From Panagrolaimus kolymaensis (Eukaryota; Nematoda; Chromadorea; Rhabditida; Panagrolaimidae): 64,000 bases of DNA. The stretch is taken from the NCBI GenBank assembly GCA_028622995.1, contig JAJQJQ010000034.1, positions 434,001-498,000 on the forward strand, read 5' to 3'. Every line of letters begins with the position of its first letter. The first letter of the stretch is position 1. The notes under the pieces were generated by a model. The model worked only from the letters and a program-made list of their open reading frames with translations. It was not told the origin of the DNA and did not search any database. This document shows positions 47,746 to 57,757 of this stretch, piece by piece. A program made the translations under genes and the position numbers.

Positions 47746-48314
47746 GAATCAAATCAATATTGTTGTGTGATTTCTTCTTTTTTTTCTTTTTTTTGCCTAA
47801 GGCAGATGAGAAATTCAATTTCTCTCGTTTGTTAACCCTTTATTTGACAACTGCAACTACCTACTACCTTGCAAACAAATGACACAGACAAATCGCATGA
47901 TTCATTCATCGTTGTTTAACTTGAAAAAAGGGCAAAAATTTCAATCAAATGAATAAACTTTTTTATTGTTTTACAATACAAAAGAAAAATAAAACTCTGA
48001 GCACTACAATAAGATAATTATTTAGCCGGCTTGTTTTTAGGGGCATCACAGAGATTAGAAAAAAAATCTTGGAATGATAAAATAAAACAAGATAATAAAG
48101 GAAAAGAGAAAAAAAAGTACGTGCAACAACGACAAAGGTAATACACAGAACGTATCTTCTTTATATAATAAAATAATACATAATACAATTTTTCATCTAC
48201 GGTAAACAATATAAAATTAGTTAAGTAAGTGAAACAACATTCAAACAAAAACAAATACAAAGCCATATATCATATTTTTCTTGTTACTAGTTCGAAAGTA
48301 TCATCATGAAGTGT
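47746..48314. other. Intergenic region
   Basis: This lies upstream of the Ly6-type gene and downstream of V-ATPase E. No gene is recognised. Confidence 0.55.
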
Positions 48315-49097
48315 TTAATCAAAGAATTTGCGATTTGGATTAGGTCCAAAGAGAGCAGTACGAATTTGCGGCACGATTTGTCCTGCAATCAGTTCAAGAC
48401 GAGATTCAAGAGTTGATGTAACCTTAATTTTTCCAGCTTTTGCATACATTTCAACACCACCAGCACAATCAGCTGAGAGATAATGTTCAGTGTCAATTTT
48501 AACCTAAAACAGAATACCAGATAATAAGATAGAAAGAAAGAAAATACAAAACTTACGTTAGAGCGATCACCCCAAACTTGTTGCAATTCTTGGAGACATT
48601 CAGGCAAGAGTTTCTGTACGAGTTCTTCATCCTTATGACGACACCGAAGTAAGACATCTTTTTCGAGAAGTTGGAAGAGAGCCTGCATCATAAGACCTTT
48701 CAAGATTGAAGGATAACGATTGCCATCACCAGAAATCTTTGATAAGTTGCTTGTTGCTTCATTCAAGACACTTCGTAAATGATCTTCCCGAGCTTTCAAA
48801 CACTTCAATCGACCAGTATTTTGCATATTCGAACGTTGAATTTTTCGTTGAAGTTCTACTTGCTTTTCTTTCTTCTCAAAATATTCGAGAATCTTTGTTC
48901 GTTGTTGTTGTACCAAACGACCCTGAAAAGTATGTTGTTTTCTCCATGTATATATTTATATGATAGCTTACTTTTTCCATGTTGAATTCTTCTTCAGCTT
49001 TGGCTTCAATTTCTTCAGCTTTTTCATTGGCTTCTTGCTCAATGAAGGCCATCATATGCCGCAATTGCTTTTGTACATCGTTATCTGAGATGCCCAT
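48315..49097 (-). CDS. vha-8: V-type proton ATPase subunit E
   Basis: Subunit E forms the peripheral stalk of the V1 sector of the proton pump that acidifies organelles. Three exons encode about 226 residues, the normal length. The start [20 protein letters not shown] is followed by the conserved [19 protein letters not shown] and [16 protein letters not shown]. The long coiled coil ([20 protein letters not shown]) leads to the globular head with [46 protein letters not shown]-type [17 protein letters not shown], and the terminal [15 protein letters not shown]. All are canonical. An ATTTTTCAG acceptor lies 22 bases upstream of the ATG (49120-49130), suggesting trans-splicing. Confidence 0.96.
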
Positions 49098-49818
49098 TTT
49101 GTCGAGATTTTACGAAGAACTGAAAAATTTGGAGTTAATTATAGCTTCACAAAACAAACACGCAATGACACATAAAATTAAAGGTAAACATATAATAGCA
49201 ATCAATGTAATAATAAAAGCATTTTAGGAAAATATTCGATAGAGATGAAACAAAAAAAAGGTTGAAAAGAACAGAGAACAACGTTGAAAAAAATTATGGC
49301 AATGGACGGAGACCAATAATCGATCTTTGTTTTTTCGTTGCAAGAATTTTTTTTACGTTATTCAACCAGCTGGAAATTTTGTGAGAGGAGATGGATAAAA
49401 ATGAAAGCAATTCCACTAACAATTTTCCATCCATTTTTTATTAATACTTTTCATTTTACTTATGTATAAAAAACCTTTTTAGTTAATTAAACACTCAAGA
49501 ACCAAACTGGGTAATTAATCCTTTTAGTTTAGCATTTTTTAAAGATGCAAAGTATTGGTTTTTTTCTTCTTCAAAATTTTACAAGTAATTATTGTTAAAT
49601 CTTACTACATTCTTGATACTTGCTTTGGAGGTTAGAGGTTGTGTCGATAATTAAAACAAATCATGCAAAATCACTGGAAGGAATTTTTAAAGCATGTATT
49701 TGGTTAATAAAAATATTTATTAGCCATTATTCGATTAAAAAAACAGTTTAATTATAAAAAAGCAAAGCAAATTAAAGAATGGTTTAAAAGGAAGAGTCAG
49801 GTTCCGAGGCGTTCAAGT
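49098..49818. other. Intergenic region
   Basis: This is 721 bp with the V-ATPase E acceptor at its left edge and AT-rich sequence. No gene is seen. Confidence 0.55.
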
Positions 49819-50234
49819 TTAACCAAGTAATCCAAAGAGATTATTGAGAAGAGGGAAAAACTTTTTGTGGATGGTTCTTTTATGGGGTTTGGGAGCAACG
49901 GCGGCAGTTTCATCATTTAATTCTTCGGTTGGAACATGGTTTAATGGAAGAAGTTCTTCCATGTTTTCATCATCAGAGAATTCTGAAATTATTTTCATTC
50001 ATTTATGACAAGTATATTATCAAGTATACCTAAATCTTCTTCCAAGATGTTCAAGGCATTTTTGACTCGTTCAAGTTTGTTTCGAAGTTCATCATTTTCA
50101 TTTTTGAGGGCAACGATGGAAAGTTGTTGTCCAGGTGCAAATTCATCATCGTGGGCATCATCTAATTCGATGGGTTTTGCAGCAAAAAGCTGGAAGCAAA
50201 TGGCGAATACAGCAAGGACAAAAATTGCTTTCAT
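49819..50234 (-). CDS. Short secreted precursor with an acidic propiece and a cationic amphipathic C-terminal peptide
   Basis: Two exons (intron near 49985-50028) give about 123 residues. The start at 50234 was chosen over in-frame non-ATG codons. MKAIFVLAVFAICFQLFA is the signal peptide. The propiece is strongly acidic (LDDAHDDEFA, LNILEEDLGEFSDDE) with a short coiled coil (NENDELRNKLERVKNALN). A dibasic KR site then precedes the final 18 residues, TIHKKFFPLLNNLFGLLG, which are basic at the front, amphipathic and end in Gly, a potential amide donor. This layout (signal, acidic propiece, KR, short amidatable peptide) is that of antimicrobial or neuropeptide precursors. I do not recognise a family. 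A MITE lies 129 bp upstream. Confidence 0.7.
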
Positions 50235-51131
50235 TTTGAAGCACAATCAAGAAAGTTTTTCTTACAATAAAAGATATGTTGTAACGATTTCATCTAGGGC
50301 TTTTTATATTGAAATTTTGTTTTAAAAAATGTAAAATATTTTGTTTGTTTTTAAAAATCATAATTAAAGGGACATAGCTATTTCATGCCTTTTCAAAAAT
50401 TTCGATACTGGGGCTGATAGGAACAGTCGGGGCGGCGCGTGTTTGAATTACCGTGTCATTTCTGTCTTACACGGTAATTCAAACACGCGCCTTACCAAGT
50501 GTAACTTGCAGTGCCCGCAAACGAAATTTCAAAAAAGGCATGAAATAGCTATGTCCCTTTAATCAACAAAAAATTATTTGATGATGAAGGTGTTTTTGTT
50601 TTTAAAAATAAAGATTGTTGTAATTTTTTCCATTTTTTGTGGTTTATTAATTTGCTTGGTAGAAAACATTTTGAGAAAATTTAGAGTATATTTTTTTTGA
50701 AACGCTTCTCGATTAGAGAATAATTTTTACACGAAAACGAAAAGCAAAAAACATTGTAAATTTTTTGTTTGTCTGAAAGCATAAACCCATGAATACACTT
50801 TTATTTCTTCTGGTTTGATCTTGAAATTAAAAAAACAAAGTTAAAAATGATTTGGAATCATTGAGAGAACGGTTATCGAAGGTTTTAGGAAACGACGATG
50901 GGAAAATACACCACACCCAGAAATTATAAGTACCTAGATTAAGGAAAATAATAAGCTTTTATGACATTTTTGCTTGATAAGGTTGCTCTGACGCTTAAAA
51001 CATTCTTTATATTTTTTATTTTATTTTTATTTTTTTAGTTTTTGGGCAGCAGTGAAATTTTTTTTATTCCATCAACAGCTTTTTTTGTTGTTTTAAATTT
51101 CATTAAAAAATATTTTGCTTTAAAACTAAAA
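50235..51131. other. Intergenic between divergent secreted-protein genes, with MITE 2
   Basis: This 0.9 kb region holds the 5' flanks of the precursor gene (-) and the first fibrinogen-related gene (+). The inverted-repeat element occupies 50364-50562. The rest is AT-rich. Confidence 0.6.
50364..50562. mobile_element. Non-autonomous TTAA-flanked inverted-repeat element (MITE 2)
   Basis: TTAA at 50364-50367 and 50559-50562 flank a 191-bp palindromic element. The ends begin AGGGACATAGCTATTTCATG and match for about 27 bp perfectly, then on to AAATTTCG with small differences. A second, inner inverted repeat (GGCGCGTGTTTGAATTACCG against its complement) surrounds a small loop. The element is GC-richer than its surroundings and has no coding capacity. 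Its ends share AGGGA with MITE 1 but the rest differs. Confidence 0.88.
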
Positions 51132-52798
51132 ATGAAAAGTTGTTTGATTTTTATCCTATTATTAGGATATTTTCCAATAGTCAATGGTGATTTTACTTTA
51201 ACTGTATTACTCAATGAATTTAATAATGGTCAAGGTTTTTTGGCTAACGGAAGTCATTGTAATCCATTTTGGTATTCTGGACAGAAGTGTAACATTCAAT
51301 TAAGCATTGGTGTTGATTTTAGTCCGAGGTTAGTTAAATGTTCTTGAAAATTAGTTGATATAAAATTTCAGCGGTATTGATAACTTTTGCAATAATAACT
51401 TGACAACAATGGTAAATCTACAAAATGTAACATCAAATGCAAATATGATTGTTTTTAATGAACAAAATTATGGATCCTGGTCGAATCCAAATACTTTTGT
51501 CCAAATTGGATATTATACCGTAGGAGATATGGTTAAGGAAATAAAATTTTATTATTTATTTTAGGGCTTCACATTATGTGTTGTTGCTACAGAAGCAACA
51601 ACCGCTGCTTCGATCGACACCTTTTACACTAACAGAATTGAAGCAGAAAGAGTAGACGATTTTACTTATTTTTCACATTGGAGGTTGAATGATACTTTGG
51701 AACCGACATTGTAAGATAAATCACCACCAAAAGGATTGTTTTATAAAAATATATTTTAGGATAGGTTTTGCATGGTCTGTTCGTGGAGATATGCAATTCA
51801 CTCGACCAACTAAACCACCAACTACAGTTGTCACTATTCCTCCACTTAATTTACCTTTTGATTGCGAAGATGCTCTAACAAAACAAAATTTGACTAAATC
51901 ACAAAAAGTTACTATTGCTTTGGCTAATAATGTAGGAGTTGATGTTTGGTGTGAAATTCAAGGCAAAACAGCTCAAACCGTTATCATGTCAAGAGGCCAA
52001 GTTTCGGCTACTCCCGGTTTCGATACGTTAGAATATGCTGCCTTCACTAAAAACCAAGGCACACCAGGACCCAATACCGATTTCTGGGTTGGTTTGGATA
52101 ATATGAACATACTTACAACAGGAAGAGCTATGCAATATAATATGACCATCGTCGCATGTTGTGGTAACAATGTTGCTGCGCGGCAATTTTATCATTCTTT
52201 TATGGTGATTATTTGTTACATAACAAAAAGCATAAATGTTTTTTTAAGATTGGAAATGCTTCCACTTTCTACAAACTTCAAGGGGCAGCTGATCAAGGTC
52301 AAAAATATGGTTTAAGCAATGGCCCTCCTACAGATTTCGGTAGAAAATTTTCAACAAAAACCAACTATTATGGACCTCCACAATCCATTTGCTCCGCGGC
52401 TTCACCGGATAATAGTCCAAAAGGGAACCTCGGGTAGGACATATTGCTTTGTTAAAAAGTCTAAAATATATATTTTTTTAGTGGGTGGTGGTTTGGATCT
52501 TGTTCGAATAACTTGAACGGACATTATTATAGCAAAAGTGATACAGCCGTATGGGCTGATCCCGATCAATGCAGCCTCGAAAAAGAGTAAAGTTCAGCCG
52601 ATAAAATTAATATTTATTTCCATTTTTAGCGAAGTAACAAAACCAACACAGTTTGGTCCTGGAATTGAGCTTAATACTGAACCTATATCAGGTGATGATT
52701 ATCTTAGTTGGAAATCCTTCACCAGAGTTCGAATGGCAATTTACCAAGTCACTGGCAATGGAGTTCCAACAAACACTAATTTCTGTAACGATGTATAA
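51132..52798 (+). CDS. Secreted protein: MNNL-like N-terminal domain plus fibrinogen-related C-terminal domain, copy 1
   Basis: The start at 51132 gives the signal peptide MKSCLIFILLLGYFPIVNG. The first 160 residues start DFTLTVLLNEFNNGQGFLAN and end IGFAWSVRGDMQF; the opening resembles the MNNL domain of Notch ligands (xLxVxxxxNxxGxLxNGxxC), a C2-like beta sandwich. A Thr/Pro linker (TKPPTTVVTIPP) follows. The C-terminal half is fibrinogen-like: FDCEDALTKQN, DVWCEIQG, TDFWVGLDNMNILTTGRAMQ, FYKLQGAAD, the FSTK segment and CSAASPDN, then GGWWFGSCSNNLNGHYY. Final residues are TNFCNDV. Seven or so exons with clean phases. It is probably an extracellular lectin-like or matrix protein; the calcium loop is degenerate. 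Confidence 0.75.
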
Positions 52799-52941
52799 CA
52801 ACATATTAATTTTTTCTTTCTTCATCAAATAAAATTATTTACTAAAAATTATTTCGATCCATAATGGTTTTTCCATTTTAATATTGAAAAGACCTTTTAA
52901 GATTTTTGTTTTCATTTTTTAATTTTTTTTAGAATTAAAAT

Positions 52942-54536
52942 ATGGTTTTAACTGTTAAAACTATAGTCGTAAGTTTTTTTCTTCTCGAATTTGCAAATGG
53001 TTATTTTTTTTACAGATTTTATGTTTTTTATTGCCCAATGTATCAGCTGATTATTTGCTTACAGTAATATTAAAAGACCTTAAAATTGATGGAAACCTTG
53101 GCGGATATAACGAACCTTGCAGCCCATATAATTATAATGGTATAGGCGTTAAATGTTATCCAAGGCCTAAAATATGTATTGAGCCAAAAGAATTGTAAGG
53201 TTTTATTTCGTGAAAAGTTTCATACTTAATATTAACTTTAGCTCAACCGATGATATAAATCAATGCGCTATTGGAAGCTATATTGATCTTGGAATTTTTA
53301 ATAATACCAACGAGGTTACATTTAACATGTCTGAAAGTTCTGGAGGATGGTACAATCCTACAACATTTTATTTCTTTAGTGATTTCTCAGGATTTAATAT
53401 TAAAGTAATTATTTGGAATGCTGATGGAACAAATTATCAGAAAATTGATCAATTTAAAAAAGAAGTTGCGACGCTTTCACAGCAAAATTCTTCTGCTACA
53501 ATTACCAATTTGCCGCGAGTAATAAGGTAAAAATTAATTAAATATAAATAAATTACAAATATTAAAAAATAAAATTATTTAGTTTCAATATTGAATGGTT
53601 TACAACAACACAGCCCATTGGAGCACCAACTATTCCTCCATCCACCACTACTGCACCTCGTTAGATAAAAAAAAGACGGATATAAATTAATCATCATTTT
53701 TAGCGCCATCAGATTGTGACAGCGTTGGAGTAGCTGGTCCAACTGTTATTAATATTGGCGGAACAACAATAGCAACGGCTTACTGTGATGGAAATGGTGG
53801 CACAGCAATTCAAAGGTAATCTTTAAAGTAGCCGTAAAAACTTTATTAAAAAAAAATGTTACAGGAGAACCGATGAATCACAAGCATTTGAAACTAAAAC
53901 TTTAGCCAATTATAAAGATGGCTTTGGTATTCCAGCTGTAAGCTATTGGCTTGGACTTGATAATATCCAAAAATTAACTAACACTCCACAAGCATATAAA
54001 GCAGCTATTTACGCTTGCTGTGGAACCACGAATCCTATAATTGAACATTATGCGACATTTAAAGTTGGGGCAGCACCAAATTACCAGTTGGCAACGTCGA
54101 CAGAAAGTGGAACTTATTTAAATACAAACAGCACTACGACACATGGAGTCGATAATGGCTCTCCATTTTCTACTTTTGATGATTTTAACTCTCCTACAGT
54201 AGCAAAGGAAATTTGCGCTTCAGCTCATGGTGGCGGGTTTGTTTATTAATTTTCAATACTTCCATAAATAATCTTTTCTTTTTTTTATAATTTAGAGGGT
54301 GGTGGTTTGGTTCATGCGACAATAACCTTAATGGATTTTATTACACTACTGACCCCGCATATGAAAGTGCAACTTGTAAACTCAATGTTACTCCTGATAT
54401 AATATTAACTGATAAAGGTCCTGGAATAGCTTACCCCGTTCAAACAAGCTATAAAAAAACTCAAATAGTCCTTTATCGAGTTGCAACTACAAAAAATGTT
54501 GATTATGAAGCAGTTGCACAAGATTTTTGTTCTTAG
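52942..54536 (+). CDS. Secreted protein: MNNL-like N-terminal domain plus fibrinogen-related C-terminal domain, copy 2
   Basis: ATG at 52942 follows TTTTTTTTAG plus nine bases. The signal peptide spans the first intron: MVLTVKTIVILCFLLPNVSA. The N-terminal domain starts DYLLTVILKDLKIDGNLGGY, with a Cys series and the segment GGWYNPTTFYFFSDFSGFNI. A linker (GAPTIPPSTTTAP) leads to a well-preserved fibrinogen domain: SDCDSVGVAGPTVINIGG, TAYCDGNGGTAIQRRTDESQ, YKDGFGIPAVSYWLGLDNIQ and KLTNTPQAYKAAIYACCG, then PFSTFDDFNSPTV and GGGWWFGSCDNNLNGFYY. It ends VAQDFCS. It is a tandem paralogue of the gene 143 bp upstream. Fibrinogen-related secreted proteins often bind sugars or act in immunity (family knowledge); the role here is unknown. 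Confidence 0.8.
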
Positions 54537-57032
54537 TTTAAATTTTATTTTGCATATTAAATAAAATAATTTCTCATATACTTTTGCCTATTGAGAAACT
54601 GAATTTAGACAGTCTTAATTATTGTTCCTTGATAAGCTTATTTCCCATACGGTAATCTTCTTTGACGCATAAAAAAATCTTATCAGTAAAATACCTTTTT
54701 AAAAATAATTGCAAGCTTAGTGAATTGATTATGGATTAAACCATTGCAAAAAGAGAAAAAAATGCTGGGAAACAAATTTGTAAAAAATGTTTCAGTGAAA
54801 AAAAAAATGAGACAAAAAATAAAGAAATATATTAGTTTTATAGACAAAAGAATTTTTAAAATCGTAAAATTAGTGTTTCTTTACAAAATTTTTGCGTTAA
54901 AAAGCTCCAAAATGACAAATTTAAGAAAAGAAAAAAGCTCAAAAGTTGTGAAAAGAAGATGGAGAGTCTCAAGGAAAAAAAGTGGCAGCAAATAAACACA
55001 TATATCGAAAGTCAGAAGAAAAAAAAACTCAGATTTTTTTATTTTTTCAGAAATAAGCTACGAAGGTTTGGCATTCCCATTTTTACAGCCGATTTCTTTA
55101 CTCAAGAATATTGAGGATTATGATTTTTCTGGAAATCCATAAATAAACAAAAAAAAAGGAAGTGATTATCCGCAAAATTATTTATCACATTTTATCTTTG
55201 GAATTAGAATTACTTGGGTAATGTCTTTTCTACTCAAGGCTATTATTAGAAACATTAACCAGGATTTATTTGTTCAAGGAAATTTTTTTGTAAAATAGGG
55301 AAGAAAGAAATCTTCTTAAAATGTTTAATTTTTTACTCTTTTTCATATCACTGACATCATCATATTTAATTAACCAAACGACGAAAATAAATTATTACAT
55401 ATAATAAGAAATGTTTTTGGCTCACTTTTTGTTGTTGGTTTCTAATTTACACCTGTTATAGAAAAAAAAGACTGACATTTTCTTGGAAGAAAAAATAAAT
55501 AAAATAAAAATTCGAGGGCTTAAATTAATTTATAAATTATACTAATTTGTTCTATTTTGTTTTTATTTTGCTAAACCGCCTAATTTAATTGAATTTATTC
55601 TTGATGGTTGGTGGAAAATGAAAATAAACATTATTGAAATTATGCTAAAACATGCATCAAAAAAAACGAGAGAGGAGGATACACTTTTTATGTACATTTT
55701 TATGATTGCGTTGGATTTTACAATTTGGTGGACCCCACCAACTTATTAAATTTTAATGTTTTAACTTTTTTGGGAGTCCTCCTCTTATTCTTATTGCTGT
55801 TGCTATTGGAGAAGCTTCTTTTTTTGTTTGTTGCATGTCTGTGTTAATTTGCAAAAGAATTTGTTCTGTTGTTTTTTTTAGCTTGCTAGCTTGCATTCCT
55901 TCCATCTGCCGTAAACGGAAAATACATTAGACGAAAGAAAATTAAGAATTCATCGACTCTTATCGGTTTAATAAATTCTATAGGTATATTTTCTCGTACA
56001 GTTTTTTTCTTTTCTTTTATTTTTCTGGTAAAAGCAAAGAAAAAAATAATTTAGCATTTATTATTGTTTTTTAGCTATTAAAAGTCGAATATTATCAAGG
56101 GAATGAAAAAGGTTAATGAGTGATGTTGTTTGTATACTACAAATTTTTTTCATACATCAAGTTTATTTGGATACAAAATTTTATTCTTAAACTTTAGTCG
56201 TCGTTGTAATTGCTACTCTTCCATTTGCTTTTTTTTAATTTTTAGGTTAAAGAGTATATTAATTTTCTTTTAATGATTCATTTTCTTTTACGTCTTGAGT
56301 GTCGCCAAAAATTAAAAACTTATCTCGCTCGAAAACTTTATTTATTTATTTTTGTATTATATTATGTTTTTACTCAAAGTCGTCTGATTGCTCTTTAATA
56401 ACATAATACAAAGTTAGTCTACTCACTTTTAAAAAAAATATTAATAATATAATATTTATAACTCCCAAATGGATATAGGAAGAGCATGACCACGTTTTTT
56501 TTATTTTTCTGTTGTTATCTGAGACACCAATTCTCATATGCTTTGATGCCCTTTTTTCTCTCTCTTCTTTTTTTGTCTTTCTATGGTACTTATTTTTGAC
56601 CATAAAAATGCATGTGGTTTTGACAAATTCTTTTTTTCTTTATTTTATTTCTTTCCAAACCTCCAAATTTTAAGAACACAGTAGTTTAATCTGTTTTGCA
56701 AGTTTTATTTTTGTATTTTGTTCCCATTTTTAAACCATTTAAAAAGATTGACGACGACAATAGTTGATGTGTCTTTATATCGTTTTCCAACCCCCATGGG
56801 AAAAGATAAAGGCATCATCACTTTTGGAGCTTTGATCAAATTAGTTGAGGGTGGAAAAGGCAGCAGCTATTGCTTGCGTAAGATGGATGGATGATGTTGG
56901 TCCTTCGTGTTTCGGCATTTCTTTTTTACACTTTTATTTTTATTTTATTTTTTGCATGCATTCTTAAAATAAGCTAACTTTTTTTTAATCTTGCAGCATA
57001 AAAAAACCAATTTGGAAATTTGGACAACGTTT
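54537..57032. other. Long intergenic region
   Basis: This is 2.5 kb without a supported gene. A Lys-rich plus-strand frame at 54744-54995 and a minus frame at 56370-56603 look like AT-rich filler. Confidence 0.55.
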
Positions 57033-57598
57033 ATGTTAGGACTCCGACCAAATAACATGAGGTCAACGGCAGAAATTTACCAAATTTTGCTTATATTTAT
57101 TTTATCAACTTCACTAATTTGCTGCAAACCTTTAGAAAATGTTTTAAAAGATGGTGAAAAAACTAATACTGAAGAGAATACTGTAGGAGAAGAAGGTTTA
57201 CCAAATTTGAGGAAAGTTTTGTATCCCACTTACGCAAGAGAACCATATGGCACTGATTTTTATTCGTAAGTTGCTTTTATAATTTAGTTAGAATTTTACT
57301 CGAAAATTTAATTATCATTTTTTAGAAACATTGATATGGGAAGCCCATCATATGGAACTTGGGGGCCAATGTACAGATACAATGACTTATTTGACCGACC
57401 TATGAGATCTCATCATCAATTTGGAAATGGTAAAAATAATAATTTTACAATCTTTATAAATTGTATTTTATTTTAGACCAACTTCCTTCCATTTTTGTTC
57501 AAAGCCCTCAAATAAGCAGTTATTCTTCATTCAATTCTGGTGGCGGCCAACGTTTACCTTTTGTACCATTTTACAGTGGAATTGGAAAAGGACGATAA
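57033..57598 (+). CDS. Small secreted protein, possible peptide precursor
   Basis: Acceptor TCTTGCAG lies 35 bases upstream of the ATG at 57033. Three exons join to about 145 residues: MLGLRPNNMRSTAEIYQILL, then the hydrophobic core IFILSTSLICCKP of a signal peptide; the second ATG at 57057 is an alternative start. The mature part is acidic first (KDGEKTNTEENTVGEEG), then Tyr-, Pro- and Gly-rich (LYPTYAREPYGTDFYS, GSPSYGTWGPMYRYNDLF), and ends RLPFVPFYSGIGKGR. There are no Cys beyond the signal region. It could be a cuticle-type or neuropeptide-like protein; I do not recognise it. Confidence 0.6.
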
Positions 57599-57757
57599 TA
57601 ACTTTGTTGATACTTTAAAGAAAAAATCTTGAGTTAATGGTGTAAAATAAATACAAACATATTTAAAGAGAAAAAAAAATGAAGTGTTTTTATTAATTTT
57701 TTATTTTTTGTTCTAACAACTATTTATTGTAAATTTACATAAAAAAATAAAATTATT

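Noticed and set aside
54744..54995. Lys-rich plus-strand frame
   Set aside because: Composition is simple AT-rich filler (KKK, FVKN) with no splice partner or motif.
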